From positions 1-42,345 of the forward strand of contig CAMTAF010000018.1 of NCBI GenBank assembly GCA_947066955.1: DNA of 42,345 nucleotides, in the 5' to 3' direction. The notes under the pieces are model-generated. The model saw nothing but the letters and a program-made list of their open reading frames with translations, was not told the origin of the DNA and did no database searches. Numbering within the stretch: position 1 is the stretch's first letter; the number at the start of each line of letters is the position of its first letter. Made by a program: the position numbers and the translations under genes. This DNA is from an uncultured Hungatella sp. Its GTDB lineage: Bacteria > Bacillota > Clostridia > Lachnospirales > Lachnospiraceae. This document shows positions 17,631 to 26,282 of the stretch, piece by piece.

Positions 17631-17650
17631 GTTCTGCTTCTCCTTTTTTC

Positions 17651-19519
17651 CTATCTGAAAAATTGGTACACGCTTTCCGCAGCTCTCCGGTTCATACCCG
17701 GCGCTCCCATCAATTCTTCCACCGTGGCCCCTTTCACTGCCTCCAAAGATTTAAACTGCTTCATCAGCGCTCTGCGCCTTGTAGGGCCGATGCCCGGGAT
17801 GTCATCCAGGATGGACTTTACCTGGCCCTTCCCCCTTAGGCTCCTGTGGTACTCAATGGCAAACCGGTGGGCCTCATCCTGGATCCTGGTGATCAGGGCA
17901 AACCCTTCCGAGTGCCTGTCGATGGGCACTTCCACATTATTGTAGTAAAGCCCTCTGGTGCGGTGGCTGTCGTCCTTTACCATGCCGCACACCGGGATGG
18001 AAAGCCCCAGCTCTTTTAACACCTCCAGGGCAATATTCACCTGCCCCCGGCCTCCATCCATCATCAAAAGGTCGGGGAATCTGGTAAAACTTCCCAGTCT
18101 CTGGTCCATCCCCTCCTCTTTAAGCTCCCTGGACTCTTCCATGCCGTGGGTAAAACGGCGGGTAAGCACCTCCTTCATGGAGGCATAGTCGTTGGGACCC
18201 TTGACGGTCCGTATCTTAAATTTGCGGTAATCGCTGCGCTTGGGCCTGCCGTCCTCGTACACCACCATGGAGCCCACGGATTCCAGGCCGCTGGTGTTGG
18301 AGATATCATAGGCCTCCACCCTGCGGATGTGCTCCAGCCCTATGAGATTGCCGATCTGGTTCATGGCCCCGATGGTTCTCAGCTCTTCTCTCTTGATCTT
18401 TTCCTTGTCCTGGGACAGCACCAGGGCCGCGTTTTTCTCCGCCAGCTCCACCAGGCGCTCCTTCTGGCCCTTCTGTGGCACCACCAGCTTTACCTTCTGC
18501 CCTCTCTTCGCGGTCAGCCACCGGACGATCACCTCCCCGTCCTCCGGCTCTGTCTGGAGCCACAGCTCCCTGGGCACAAAGGGCGTCCCCGAATAGAACT
18601 GCTTCACAAAGCTGGTGATCACCTGTTGGTCGCTCTCCTCAGCCCCCACAGACACATGGAAATGATCCCTGCCTATGATCTTGCCCTCCCTGACAAAAAA
18701 CACCTGCACAACCGCGTCGGCATCATCCTTGGCCATGGCGATAATGTCCCTGTCCTCCATGCTGCTGCTGGTGATCTTCTGCTTCTGGGCCACCTTTTTC
18801 ACGCTGGAGAGAAGCTCCCTGTACTCAATAGCTTTCTCAAAATCCATCCGCTCCGAGGCCTCGGCCATCTTCTGTTCCAGCATTGACAAAAGCTTATTGT
18901 ACCTGCCGTTTAAAAAATCCAGAGCCTCCTCCACGGACCGGCTGTATTCTTCTTTGGTCACATACCCCTGGCAGGGGGCTTTGCACTGTTTGATATGGTA
19001 GTTGAGGCATGGCCGGTCCTTTCCTATGTCCTTGGGAAGGTTCTTGCTGCAGGTCCGTATCTGGTAAAGCTTGTGGATCAGATCCACTGTATCGTTCACC
19101 GCCCCCGCGCTGGTGTAGGGGCCGAAATATTTATTCCTGTCCTTTTTCATGTTCCTGGACACCATGACCCTGGGAAAATCCTCCCCCACCGTCACCTTGA
19201 TGTAAGGGTAGGCTTTGTCATCCTTGAGCATGGTGTTGTACCGGGGCCTGTGTTCCTTGATCAGGTTGCATTCCAAAACCAAGGCTTCCAGCTCCGAATC
19301 AGTAATAATGTATTCAAACCTGGCAATCCTGGAGACCATCTGCTCGATCTTGGCCGTCTTGTTCCGGCTGCTCTGAAAATACTGGCGCACCCGGTTTTTC
19401 AGGCTGATGGCCTTGCCCACATAGATAATCTCGTCCTTTGCGTCGTGCATAATATAGACTCCCGGCTGGGCCGGAAGCTTCTTCAGTTCCTCTTCAATAT
19501 CAAATGCCTGTTCCATCAT
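17651..19519 (-). CDS. uvrC: excinuclease ABC subunit C
   Basis: 622 residues. Makes both incisions in nucleotide excision repair. The N-terminal GIY-YIG domain reads P-G-V-Y-I-M-H-D and I-I-Y-V-G-K-A; a UVR motif lies near residue 210 (F-E-K-A-I-E-Y-R); the RNase H-like domain has V-E-A-Y-D-I-S-N and D-G-G-R-G-Q-V; tandem HhH motifs end the protein ([10 protein letters not shown]). Its start overlaps the preceding gene by four bases. Confidence 0.97.
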   Translation of the reverse strand: MMEQAFDIEEELKKLPAQPGVYIMHDAKDEIIYVGKAISLKNRVRQYFQSSRNKTAKIEQMVSRIARFEYIITDSELEALVLECNLIKEHRPRYNTMLKDDKAYPYIKVTVGEDFPRVMVSRNMKKDRNKYFGPYTSAGAVNDTVDLIHKLYQIRTCSKNLPKDIGKDRPCLNYHIKQCKAPCQGYVTKEEYSRSVEEALDFLNGRYNKLLSMLEQKMAEASERMDFEKAIEYRELLSSVKKVAQKQKITSSSMEDRDIIAMAKDDADAVVQVFFVREGKIIGRDHFHVSVGAEESDQQVITSFVKQFYSGTPFVPRELWLQTEPEDGEVIVRWLTAKRGQKVKLVVPQKGQKERLVELAEKNAALVLSQDKEKIKREELRTIGAMNQIGNLIGLEHIRRVEAYDISNTSGLESVGSMVVYEDGRPKRSDYRKFKIRTVKGPNDYASMKEVLTRRFTHGMEESRELKEEGMDQRLGSFTRFPDLLMMDGGRGQVNIALEVLKELGLSIPVCGMVKDDSHRTRGLYYNNVEVPIDRHSEGFALITRIQDEAHRFAIEYHRSLRGKGQVKSILDDIPGIGPTRRRALMKQFKSLEAVKGATVEELMGAPGMNRRAAESVYQFFR

Positions 19520-20106
19520 CGGAGCCTTCCGCCTTCAAATTTCTTTCTCATCTGCAGATACTGTTCTATGGACCGGAACTGCTGCTCCGGATTCCCCGAT
19601 CCTTTTGGAAGATCCAGGGACTCGCAGAGAATATCCAGATCCTCCTGCCCCGCCTTTCCCTTCATGGCCCCCAGAATCTCCAGCTTCACGTCCAGATCCT
19701 CTGTCTCCACAAAAGCCAGGACAAGAGGGTTCGGCCCTCCCTGGGCGTTTTCGGCACAGCCCCGGACTGTCTCTGCCTCTCCTTTATCCCCTTCTCCTTC
19801 CTGGGATCCGGCCTTCTCCGCCTTGGGAACTGCCTCTTTTGCGTCCCCGGCAGATCCCTGTCCGCCGAGAGCATCCCTGTCCACTTTTTCAAACCGGTAC
19901 TTCTGTGCCGCGCCGGGGTATTTCTCCCTGTCGGTCTCCCCCAGAAACATGGACAGAGGCCTGGCGTAGACCCTGAAATCTCCGTAGAGAGCCTGATACA
20001 CTACCAGCTTCTCTCCTGTCTCCGTGTGCTCTGCCACGGCTATGATCTGATACAGCTTTCCTTTGAAATGCCGGTAGATCTCCCCCGGCCTCAGAGTCCG
20101 CTCCAT
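19516..20106 (-). CDS. DUF1653-domain protein
   Basis: 196 residues. The first ~70 residues are a DUF1653 domain ([14 protein letters not shown], then [16 protein letters not shown]), a small SH3-like fold of unknown activity. A low-complexity Gly/Glu/Ala/Lys linker (about 80-125) leads to a helical C-terminal region with [12 protein letters not shown]. It is translationally coupled to uvrC by an ATGA overlap, a consistent neighbour that hints at a shared role, though none is known. Confidence 0.85.
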   Translation of the reverse strand: MERTLRPGEIYRHFKGKLYQIIAVAEHTETGEKLVVYQALYGDFRVYARPLSMFLGETDREKYPGAAQKYRFEKVDRDALGGQGSAGDAKEAVPKAEKAGSQEGEGDKGEAETVRGCAENAQGGPNPLVLAFVETEDLDVKLEILGAMKGKAGQEDLDILCESLDLPKGSGNPEQQFRSIEQYLQMRKKFEGGRLR

Positions 20107-20130
20107 ATGTTCCCCCTTGTCTCCTTCCGC

Positions 20131-21420
20131 CTACGCTGCCTTGTTCCCGGCCCGGCCCGCCTGATCCGGATCCGCCGCGGACTGGTCCTGCCGCTCTGCC
20201 TCCTTTGCAGACTTGAGCCCGCCCCAATGATACCGGCAGGCTGCGCTCCACAGCAGCCACTCGTCATATCCCGCGTCATACACTGCCTGGATCTGCTGCC
20301 GCACCTCCTCGTCCCCGTACTCGATATAGTGGTCCAGATAGGAGGCCGTAAAATCCTGCAGCCATGGCCGCACAGTGATCTCCCTTCCCTCCGCGGTCCC
20401 GTGATCCCCAAGATCCTCCTTGGAACCCTTGAGAGCCGCCAGGATGGTGTCGTAAGGTTGGGTGTCCGGATGGTCGATGCCGAAATATCCTGCCCCATAG
20501 TGGGAAGGGTAAATCATCGGGCAGATGTAGTCCAGATGATCCGCCATATCCCCGTAGGACTGCCCCACGGCGTCGGAATCCACTCCGCCCCCTATAATAG
20601 CGCCGAACACGTCGGCTGCCACAAAGACGCCCTCCTCCGCCAGCCTGTCATAAGCATATTCAATAAACTCCGTAATAATGTCCGTCTTGCTCCGGCCCAT
20701 GGTGTCGGCCTCGTCGTAAACCACATTGTTAACGCCCCGCTCCGTGGAAAAGCGGATATAGTCAAACTGTACCTCGTCAAATCCGGCCTTCTTTGCCTCG
20801 ATTCCCACCTCCACAAGGTAGTCCCACACCTCCTGCTTGTAAGGGTTCACCCAGGCCAGCCCCTTGCCGTCCCTGTAGATGCTGCCATCAGGCAGTTTTA
20901 AGGCCAGCTCCGGCTTAAACTCCGGCAGATAGGGATCCCGGAAAGCCACTACTCTGGCTATGGTATAAATATTATGCTCTTTCAGCGTCTTCATTAACCC
21001 TTCTATGTCAGGAATAAATTTCTTTACGGCTCCGATCTCGCTGACCACGGGAGAGTCCATGGAAAAAGTGATCCGGCCATTGTCATCCTTCACATCGATG
21101 ACCACTGCGTTGATCTCCGTCTCATCGATATGCTGTATGATCTCATCCATCAGATTCTGCGTTCCCGCCACATAGGCCGAGATATAGATTCCCTTTACCT
21201 TCACGGGCTTCCTCTGAAGCTTTGTGTCTATGGGATCTGTGACAATGTGGATCTCCTTGTCCACCACTTTGTTCTTATTCTGTTCTTTTCCGTCCTCTTC
21301 CTGGTCTCTGGACACTACCACCGGCGCAGGCATGGTGGCCGGCTCTTCTGTCCGCTCATACCGCCTGCATCCGCTGGCCAGCACAATACACACCAACAAC
21401 AGGCTTAGCTTTCCCTTCAT
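20131..21420 (-). CDS. putative glycoside-hydrolase-like lipoprotein (DUF4015)
   Basis: 429 residues. The start at 21420 (GGGAG about 6 bases upstream) gives a lipoprotein signal M-K-G-K-L-S-L-L-L-V-C-I-V-L-A-S-G-C with lipobox L-A-S-G-C. The mature part is a TIM-barrel of the DUF4015/GHL family: V-K-G-I-Y-I-S-A-Y near the start, A-V-V-I-D-V-K-D-D-N-G, W-V-N-P-Y and the hallmark D-E-V-Q-F-D-Y-I-R-F-S. It is expected on the outer face of the membrane, acting on an unknown glycan. First gene of the operon leading into DUF1653-uvrC. Confidence 0.88.
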   Translation of the reverse strand: MKGKLSLLLVCIVLASGCRRYERTEEPATMPAPVVVSRDQEEDGKEQNKNKVVDKEIHIVTDPIDTKLQRKPVKVKGIYISAYVAGTQNLMDEIIQHIDETEINAVVIDVKDDNGRITFSMDSPVVSEIGAVKKFIPDIEGLMKTLKEHNIYTIARVVAFRDPYLPEFKPELALKLPDGSIYRDGKGLAWVNPYKQEVWDYLVEVGIEAKKAGFDEVQFDYIRFSTERGVNNVVYDEADTMGRSKTDIITEFIEYAYDRLAEEGVFVAADVFGAIIGGGVDSDAVGQSYGDMADHLDYICPMIYPSHYGAGYFGIDHPDTQPYDTILAALKGSKEDLGDHGTAEGREITVRPWLQDFTASYLDHYIEYGDEEVRQQIQAVYDAGYDEWLLWSAACRYHWGGLKSAKEAERQDQSAADPDQAGRAGNKAA

Positions 21421-21456
21421 AACTTCTCCCTCTGTCTTTGGCATCTTTTGTTTTTC

Positions 21457-21485
21457 ATTATAACACATCTTTTCCTGTTTGAGAA
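21457..21485 (-). promoter_or_regulatory. promoter of the DUF4015-uvrC-hprK-crh operon
   Basis: Minus strand TATAAT (21462-21457) with a weak -35 TTCTCA (21485-21480) at 17 bases. It lies between the end of the HAD gene and the lipoprotein ATG at 21420. Confidence 0.5.
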
Positions 21486-21510
21486 TAGCCACCCTTTGTT
21501 TACCATATGG

Positions 21511-22167
21511 TCAGCGCAGCAGAAACCTCATAACATCTTCCGGCCGGTCTGCCAGGAACTTTGGATGAAAGGCTTCCAGCTCCTCCCTGCCCCGAAATCC
21601 CCAGGTGACCCCCACGGTATCCATGCCTGCCGCCATGCCTGTCCTCATGTCCGTGTTTGTGTCCCCCAGATACAGACATTCCCCAGGCAGCACTTTCAGG
21701 GTCTTTGCCGTGTACAGAGCGCCCTCGGGGTCCGGCTTGCGCTTCATGTCCGGCCTCTCCCCGGTGATCAGGTCAAAGCAGTCCCTGCCGTAAACTTTCT
21801 CAATATTGGCCTTTGCCTGGGCATCCGCCTTGTTGGTGAGGACCGCCAGCTTGATCCCCTGTGCTTTCAGCCAGGCCAGAAGCTCCTTCATGCCGTCGTA
21901 GGCCTCCACCCGGTACAGACAGTTCTCCTCAAAGATCCGGCAGTACAGAGGAAGAGCCTCCTCAAGACAGGCAAGCTCCCTGTCCCCCCTGTAGATCAGG
22001 GCTCTCTCCACAAATTTTTTGTAGCCCTCCCCCACAAAGATCTTGGTGTGTTCCTGGTCAATAGGAGCGTATCCAAAGTGCTCCAGCATCTTGTTGATGG
22101 TCCGGTTCAGGGCAAAGACCGTGTTGATCAGTGTCCCGTCAAGATCGAAAATACAGCATTTATACAT
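21511..22167 (-). CDS. HAD-superfamily phosphatase (Gph/PGP-like)
   Basis: 218 residues from the ATG at 22167, which has AAGGAG 9 bases upstream. Motif I is F-D-L-D-G-T-L, motif II L-T-N-K in L-A-V-L-T-N-K-A, motif III Lys in M-K-R-K-P-D-P-E, and motif IV L-G-D-T-N-T-D. The helical cap between motifs I and II is of the phosphoglycolate-phosphatase type (C1). Substrate unknown; 2-phosphoglycolate is the usual guess. Confidence 0.9.
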   Translation of the reverse strand: MYKCCIFDLDGTLINTVFALNRTINKMLEHFGYAPIDQEHTKIFVGEGYKKFVERALIYRGDRELACLEEALPLYCRIFEENCLYRVEAYDGMKELLAWLKAQGIKLAVLTNKADAQAKANIEKVYGRDCFDLITGERPDMKRKPDPEGALYTAKTLKVLPGECLYLGDTNTDMRTGMAAGMDTVGVTWGFRGREELEAFHPKFLADRPEDVMRFLLR

Positions 22168-22237
22168 AATTCTAATCTCCTTGTCAATAGATAGAGCCGC
22201 CGCTTTCCCAAAAGTCCGGCGACATGCGGATGCCTCT

Positions 22238-22266
22238 ATCCTACCATAATCGACTCTATTTCTCAA
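22238..22266 (-). promoter_or_regulatory. promoter of the HAD phosphatase gene
   Basis: Minus strand TTGAGA (22266-22261), 17-base spacer, TAGGAT (22243-22238). The leader to the ATG at 22167 is about 65 bases. Confidence 0.5.
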
Positions 22267-22316
22267 GATTAATCGAGTGGAGCCCCCATGTGCATAAAAA
22301 TGTAAGAAATATTTGG

Positions 22317-22345
22317 TTGACCCTGGGGCAGATTTCAAGTAGAGT
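22317..22345 (+). promoter_or_regulatory. promoter of the M14 peptidase gene
   Basis: TTGACC (22317-22322), 17-base spacer, TAGAGT (22340-22345), with the ATG at 22383. It diverges from the HAD promoter, the two -35 regions being about 50 bases apart. Confidence 0.6.
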
Positions 22346-22382
22346 AAGAACGTTCAGAAAATACAGATCGTGGAGGGATGTT

Positions 22383-23597
22383 ATGAAACATTTGCTGTAT
22401 ATCTCATTGACCGCAGCTTTTATAGGGACAGCGGCCTCGCCCCTTTTCCAGGCCCCTGCCGCCGCGTGGGCGGACTCGCCGGAGGTGGGGCCCGGGGTAG
22501 GGCTGGAATCCCCGGCCGGCCCCGGCTACGTGCCCTACACGCCCCCGAAGGAGATCGGGCCCGGCATCCATGACGAGGAGGTGGAGGAGCCCGGAATCGT
22601 AGGCGACGGGGAAGAAGTGTCCAACAACTTTCTGGACACCCCTGTGGCCAACCCCATCGTCCGGCCCGCGGACCGGTATACCCACGAGCAGATGGTCACG
22701 GACATCCAGTCTCTCCAGAGCCGCTACGGCAGCAGGCTCCAGGTGAATGTCATAGGCTGGTCCCACGACGGGAGAGCCATCTACGAGATCGTCATCGGCA
22801 ATCCGGACGCCCCGAAGCATGTGCTTCTCCAGGGGGCGATCCACGGCAGGGAATATATGACCCCTCTTCTCATGATGAGCCAGATTGAGCTGGCCCTTGC
22901 CAACTATGACACAGGCCTTTACAACGGCATGGCCCTGTCAGACATGTTTCAGCAGACAGCCCTCCATTTTGTTCCCATGGCCAACCCTGACGGCGTGTCC
23001 ATCTCCCAGTTCGGCATGGCCGCGGTGCGGTCGGATTTCGTCAGGCAGGAGATTCTGGCCAGCTACGCCCGGGACGTGGAGGCAGGCAAGACCACTGCCG
23101 CCTTGGAGGAGTATCTTCCCTACTGGAAGAGCAACGGCATGGGGGTGGATCTAAACCACAATTTCCCGGCCCACTGGGAGGAGATGCTTCTCCCCACAGT
23201 GGCAGGCTCCTACGCCAACTACAAGGGGACCTCTCCCCTTTCGGAGCCGGAGAGCCAGGCTCTGGCCTCCCTCTCCTCCCAGAGGAGCTGGGCCGCCACC
23301 ATAAGCTACCACTCCATGGGCAATATTATCTACTGGGATACAGAGGGCAACCAGGCTTCGGAAGGCTCCCTGGCCCTGGCCCAGCACATTTCCCGGATCA
23401 CCGGCTACGGCGTCAACAACAGCATGGGTAAGGGCGGCTACAAGGACTGGATGCAGGTCAACGGGCAGTCCGCCCCCAGCATCACCATGGAGGTGGGGAG
23501 CGTGGCGTGCCCTATGCCTCTTAGCGAGTTTGAGGCTGTGTGGAAGCAGAACAAGGGGGTGTGGGCCGCTGCTATGGATTTTGTGATCAGGCGGTAA
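22383..23597 (+). CDS. secreted M14 zinc carboxypeptidase
   Basis: 404 residues. GGAGGG is 5 bases before the ATG. A signal peptide (M-K-H-L-L-Y-I-S-L-T-A-A-F-I-G, cleavage likely after A-A-A-W-A) is followed by a Pro/Gly-rich linker. The peptidase domain has zinc ligands in I-H-G-R-E-Y-M-T (HxxE) and S-Y-H-S-M-G, and the general-base Glu in I-T-M-E-V-G. The substrate-carboxylate motif, usually L-N-R-N-F, is L-N-H-N-F here, so the Arg145 equivalent is His. A cell-wall peptide or dietary peptide substrate is possible. Transcribed with nfo. Confidence 0.9.
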   Translation: MKHLLYISLTAAFIGTAASPLFQAPAAAWADSPEVGPGVGLESPAGPGYVPYTPPKEIGPGIHDEEVEEPGIVGDGEEVSNNFLDTPVANPIVRPADRYTHEQMVTDIQSLQSRYGSRLQVNVIGWSHDGRAIYEIVIGNPDAPKHVLLQGAIHGREYMTPLLMMSQIELALANYDTGLYNGMALSDMFQQTALHFVPMANPDGVSISQFGMAAVRSDFVRQEILASYARDVEAGKTTAALEEYLPYWKSNGMGVDLNHNFPAHWEEMLLPTVAGSYANYKGTSPLSEPESQALASLSSQRSWAATISYHSMGNIIYWDTEGNQASEGSLALAQHISRITGYGVNNSMGKGGYKDWMQVNGQSAPSITMEVGSVACPMPLSEFEAVWKQNKGVWAAAMDFVIRR

Positions 23598-23615
23598 ATC
23601 GAAAGGAGAATGGAT

Positions 23616-24449
23616 ATGATGACCATAGGATGCCATCTTTCTTCCTCCAAAGGCTATCTGGCCATGGGGAAGACGGCGGCAGAAATCAATGCCAACACAT
23701 TTCAGTTTTTTACCCGCAATCCCAGAGGCGCCAAGGCCAAGGATCTGGACCCGGCGGATATTCAGGCCTTTTTGGACTATGCCCGGGAGCGGGGCATTGG
23801 AAAGATTCTGGCCCACGCCCCCTACACCTTAAACGGGGCCTCCAAGGACCCCCATATCCGTGAGTTTGCCAGGAATACCATGGCCGATGATCTTGACCGC
23901 TTAGAGCGCACGCCGGGAAACTGCTACAATTTCCATCCCGGGAGCCATGTGGGACAGGGGACGGAGGCCGGGATCTCCCACATCGCCGCCATGCTCAACA
24001 GCATCTTAAAGCCGGAACTGTCCACCACGGTCCTTTTAGAGACCATGGCCGGGAAGGGCAGCGAGATCGGCCGGGAATTTGAGGAGCTCCGGGAGATCCT
24101 TGACCGGGTGGAGCTTTCAGACTCCATGGGGGTCTGCCTGGACACCTGCCATGTATGGGATGCAGGCTACGACATAGTGAATCATCTCGATGAAGTGCTG
24201 GGCCATTTCGACCAGGTCATCGGGCTTGGGCGGCTGAAGGCTGTCCACCTCAATGACAGCATGAACCCTCTCGGAGCCCGCAAAGACCGCCACGCAAAGA
24301 TCGGCGAAGGCTGCATGGGCCTGGAAGCCATGACCCGGGTCATCAACCACCCGGCCCTGCAAAATCTCCCCTTCTATCTGGAAACTCCCAACGAGCTGGA
24401 TGGGTATGCCAGGGAGATCCGGATCCTGCGGGAGCGTTTTACAGGCTGA
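23616..24449 (+). CDS. nfo: endonuclease IV (AP endonuclease)
   Basis: 277 residues. Cleaves 5' to abasic sites in base-excision repair, with three zinc ions. Start set at 23616 (M-M-T-I-G-C-H-L-S) because GGAG lies 7 bases upstream; the ATG at 23610 is too close. Metal ligands are visible in [32 protein letters not shown], and H-L-N-D-S. It follows the peptidase gene by 18 bases and its 3' end overlaps the convergent ABC-F gene by 11 bases. Confidence 0.95.
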   Translation: MMTIGCHLSSSKGYLAMGKTAAEINANTFQFFTRNPRGAKAKDLDPADIQAFLDYARERGIGKILAHAPYTLNGASKDPHIREFARNTMADDLDRLERTPGNCYNFHPGSHVGQGTEAGISHIAAMLNSILKPELSTTVLLETMAGKGSEIGREFEELREILDRVELSDSMGVCLDTCHVWDAGYDIVNHLDEVLGHFDQVIGLGRLKAVHLNDSMNPLGARKDRHAKIGEGCMGLEAMTRVINHPALQNLPFYLETPNELDGYAREIRILRERFTG

Positions 24450-25980
24450 CCATCTCCGCGCCCACGGCCTTTCCGAAAGCGCTGTCATGCTCCACGCACA
24501 GCAGGGTAGGCCTCCAGGTCCTGATCAGCTCCTCGATCTGCATCCGGGAATAAATGTCAATATAGTTCAGCGGCTCATCCCAGATATACAGATGGGCCTG
24601 CTGACACAGGCTTCTAGCGATGAGCACCTTTTTCTTCTGCCCCTCGCTGCAGCATTCCAGGGGCCTTGCAAACTGTTCTCTGGAAAAATCCAGTTTCCGC
24701 AGCAGGGCTTTCATGAGAGATTCCTCCACCTCCCACCGGCAGGCGTATTCCTCCAGACTTCCTCTTAAGAAGGAGGTGTCCTGGGAAATGTAGGAGATCT
24801 TAAGCCCGCTCCCTGTCTCTAAGAGCCCGCCGGTCACTTCCGGTCTCAAAATCCCATCCTCTCCCCCGCTGTCTCTGCTCTCCCATGGGCCTGCTTTCTC
24901 CAAAATGGCCTTGAGCACCGTGGACTTCCCGCACCCGTTTTTTCCGTCCAGCATGACCCTGGCCCCCTGCCTCACCTGAAAACTCACAGGGCCGCACACC
25001 GTCCGCCCCCCGTAGCCTGCCTCCAAGTCCCTGGCTGTCACCAGGATCTCCTTGTGGTAGGAGAGGGGATTCAGCTTCAGGGGCTGGGCGGTTTCCACAT
25101 TTTTAAGAAGCCCTTCCTTCTCCTCTATGGCCCGCTCCTGCCGCCTCTCCAGATTCTTCCTCCTCTGCTGCATCCGCCGGGACTTCTCCCCGATATAGGC
25201 CCTCCGGGCGCCCATGTTTTTCTCATATTTTCCGGCTCTGCATCCGATCTTGGAGGCTTCTACCTGGTCTCCCCAGTTCCTCGTCTGCCTGGCCGCCTCT
25301 TTCAGATGACCGATGTCCTTTTTCAGCTGCCTCTGGCGGTCCAGCTCAAAGGCGTCCTGCCTCTCCTTGTTCTCAAACCACGTGGAGAAATTCCCCTTCT
25401 GCACCTGAATATCCGTCCTGTTGATGGACAGCATGTGGTCCGTGCAGGAGTCCAGAAAGGCCCGGTCGTGGGACACCAGGATAAAGCCCTTTTTCTGGCT
25501 GAGATATTGGCCCAGAAGCCGCCGCCCCGCCAAATCCAGGTGGTTGGTAGGCTCGTCGATGAGGAGAAAATGATTTTCCCGCAAAAACATAGCCGCGAGA
25601 AGGGCCTTGGCCTGCTCTCCTCCCGACAAGGTGACAAAAGGCCGGTACAGAATATCCTCTTTCACCCCCAAAAGCTTAAGCTCCTTCTTCAGCTGCCAGA
25701 ACTCCACATCCGGCATCCGTTCCAGGATTACTTCCAGCACATCCCTGTTCCCATCAGGCACGGGAAACGGAAAGTAATCGAATTCCACACTGGCCTCAAT
25801 CTTCCCCTGATACTCATACTCCCCCTGCAAAAGCTTCAGAAAGGTGGTCTTCCCCCTCCCGTTTCTCCCGGTAAATCCCAACTTCCAGTCCGTATCGATC
25901 TGAAAAGACACGGACTCAAACACCGGGTCGCTGCTTCCCTCATAGGTAAATGACAAATCCGTCACACGGATCATTGACAT
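24439..25980 (-). CDS. ABC-F ribosomal protection protein, Lsa/CplR type
   Basis: 513 residues with two ABC domains and no membrane segment. NBD1: Walker [10 protein letters not shown], signature L-S-G-G-E-Q, Walker [12 protein letters not shown]. The charged interdomain linker (about 240-310) is the antibiotic-resistance arm that reaches the peptidyl-transferase centre. NBD2: G-K-N-G-C-G-K-S-T, an unusual signature C-S-E-G-Q-K-K-K and W-D-E-P-L-N-Y-I-D, both of which I recall from Lsa. ABC-F proteins of this branch protect ribosomes from lincosamides, streptogramin A and pleuromutilins. AGGGGGAA precedes the ATG at 25980; the longer upstream frame overlaps the leader hairpin and is not the start. 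Own promoter and attenuator-like leader. Confidence 0.88.
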   Translation of the reverse strand: MSMIRVTDLSFTYEGSSDPVFESVSFQIDTDWKLGFTGRNGRGKTTFLKLLQGEYEYQGKIEASVEFDYFPFPVPDGNRDVLEVILERMPDVEFWQLKKELKLLGVKEDILYRPFVTLSGGEQAKALLAAMFLRENHFLLIDEPTNHLDLAGRRLLGQYLSQKKGFILVSHDRAFLDSCTDHMLSINRTDIQVQKGNFSTWFENKERQDAFELDRQRQLKKDIGHLKEAARQTRNWGDQVEASKIGCRAGKYEKNMGARRAYIGEKSRRMQQRRKNLERRQERAIEEKEGLLKNVETAQPLKLNPLSYHKEILVTARDLEAGYGGRTVCGPVSFQVRQGARVMLDGKNGCGKSTVLKAILEKAGPWESRDSGGEDGILRPEVTGGLLETGSGLKISYISQDTSFLRGSLEEYACRWEVEESLMKALLRKLDFSREQFARPLECCSEGQKKKVLIARSLCQQAHLYIWDEPLNYIDIYSRMQIEELIRTWRPTLLCVEHDSAFGKAVGAEMVSL

Positions 25981-25990
25981 AAAATTCCCC

Positions 25991-26040
25991 CTATCGCCGC
26001 GCAAGCGGCCGTATTTCCTTTCCGCCCTGTGCGCATAAAA
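25991..26040. repeat. intergenic repeat, copy 2
   Basis: It aligns column by column with 13451-13498, sharing the GCCGC/GCGGC inverted arms around CAAG. It lies immediately before the ABC-F ribosome site and directly after the attenuator hairpin. Confidence 0.5.
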
Positions 26041-26072
26041 ATGGCTGCAAGAATCATCTCTCCCGCAGCCAT
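26037..26072 (-). terminator. terminator/attenuator hairpin upstream of the ABC-F gene
   Basis: On the minus strand ATGGCTGC (26072-26065) pairs perfectly with GCAGCCAT (26048-26041), followed by TTTT. It can end transcripts of the met operon and also attenuate those of the ABC-F promoter. Confidence 0.65.
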
Positions 26073-26253
26073 CTTTACTCAAAATACCTTCGATCCAACC
26101 GGATTTTCGGCACAAAAATAAGGGGCGGAGAGGCAAATATTCCTGCAGAAAACAGGCACAAGAAACAAGCAGGCCGAAACCCGCTGTCCTTATGCAGTTG
26201 CGCTCGCAGAAATATTACCTCATCCTTTCACCCCTCTCTTGTCTGTTTTCTGC

Positions 26254-26282
26254 ATTCTAACACAGAGGCTGTCCGCTGTCAA
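26254..26282 (-). promoter_or_regulatory. sigma-A promoter of the ABC-F gene
   Basis: Minus strand TTGACA (26282-26277), 17 bases, TAGAAT (26259-26254). The -35 overlaps the stop codon of the lipoprotein gene. Confidence 0.75.

Larger units (their letters stand above)
25981..26247 (-). promoter_or_regulatory. attenuator-like leader of the ABC-F gene, with a two-codon uORF
   Basis: The transcript from the promoter at 26254-26282 has about 265 untranslated bases. Near its start GGGGTG and then ATG-AGG-TAA (26223-26215) form a minimal open frame (Met-Arg). Further down, a terminator-type hairpin (26072-26041) is followed by T's. Small internal stems (CCTG/CAGG and GCGGG/CCTGC) precede it and could form alternative structures. 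Ribosome-stalling attenuation with very short uORFs is known for ABC-F genes of Listeria and Bacillus; its operation here is inferred. Confidence 0.5.

Noticed and set aside
19504-20901. A 465-codon open frame on the plus strand
   Set aside because: It lies opposite the uvrC start, DUF1653 and the DUF4015 lipoprotein gene, has no ribosome site and a composition typical of an antisense shadow in GC-rich coding DNA.
24439-26136. The longer ABC-F form starting at 26136
   Set aside because: The extra 52 codons run through the terminator hairpin and repeat element; a good ribosome site precedes the ATG at 25980 where the ABC domain begins.
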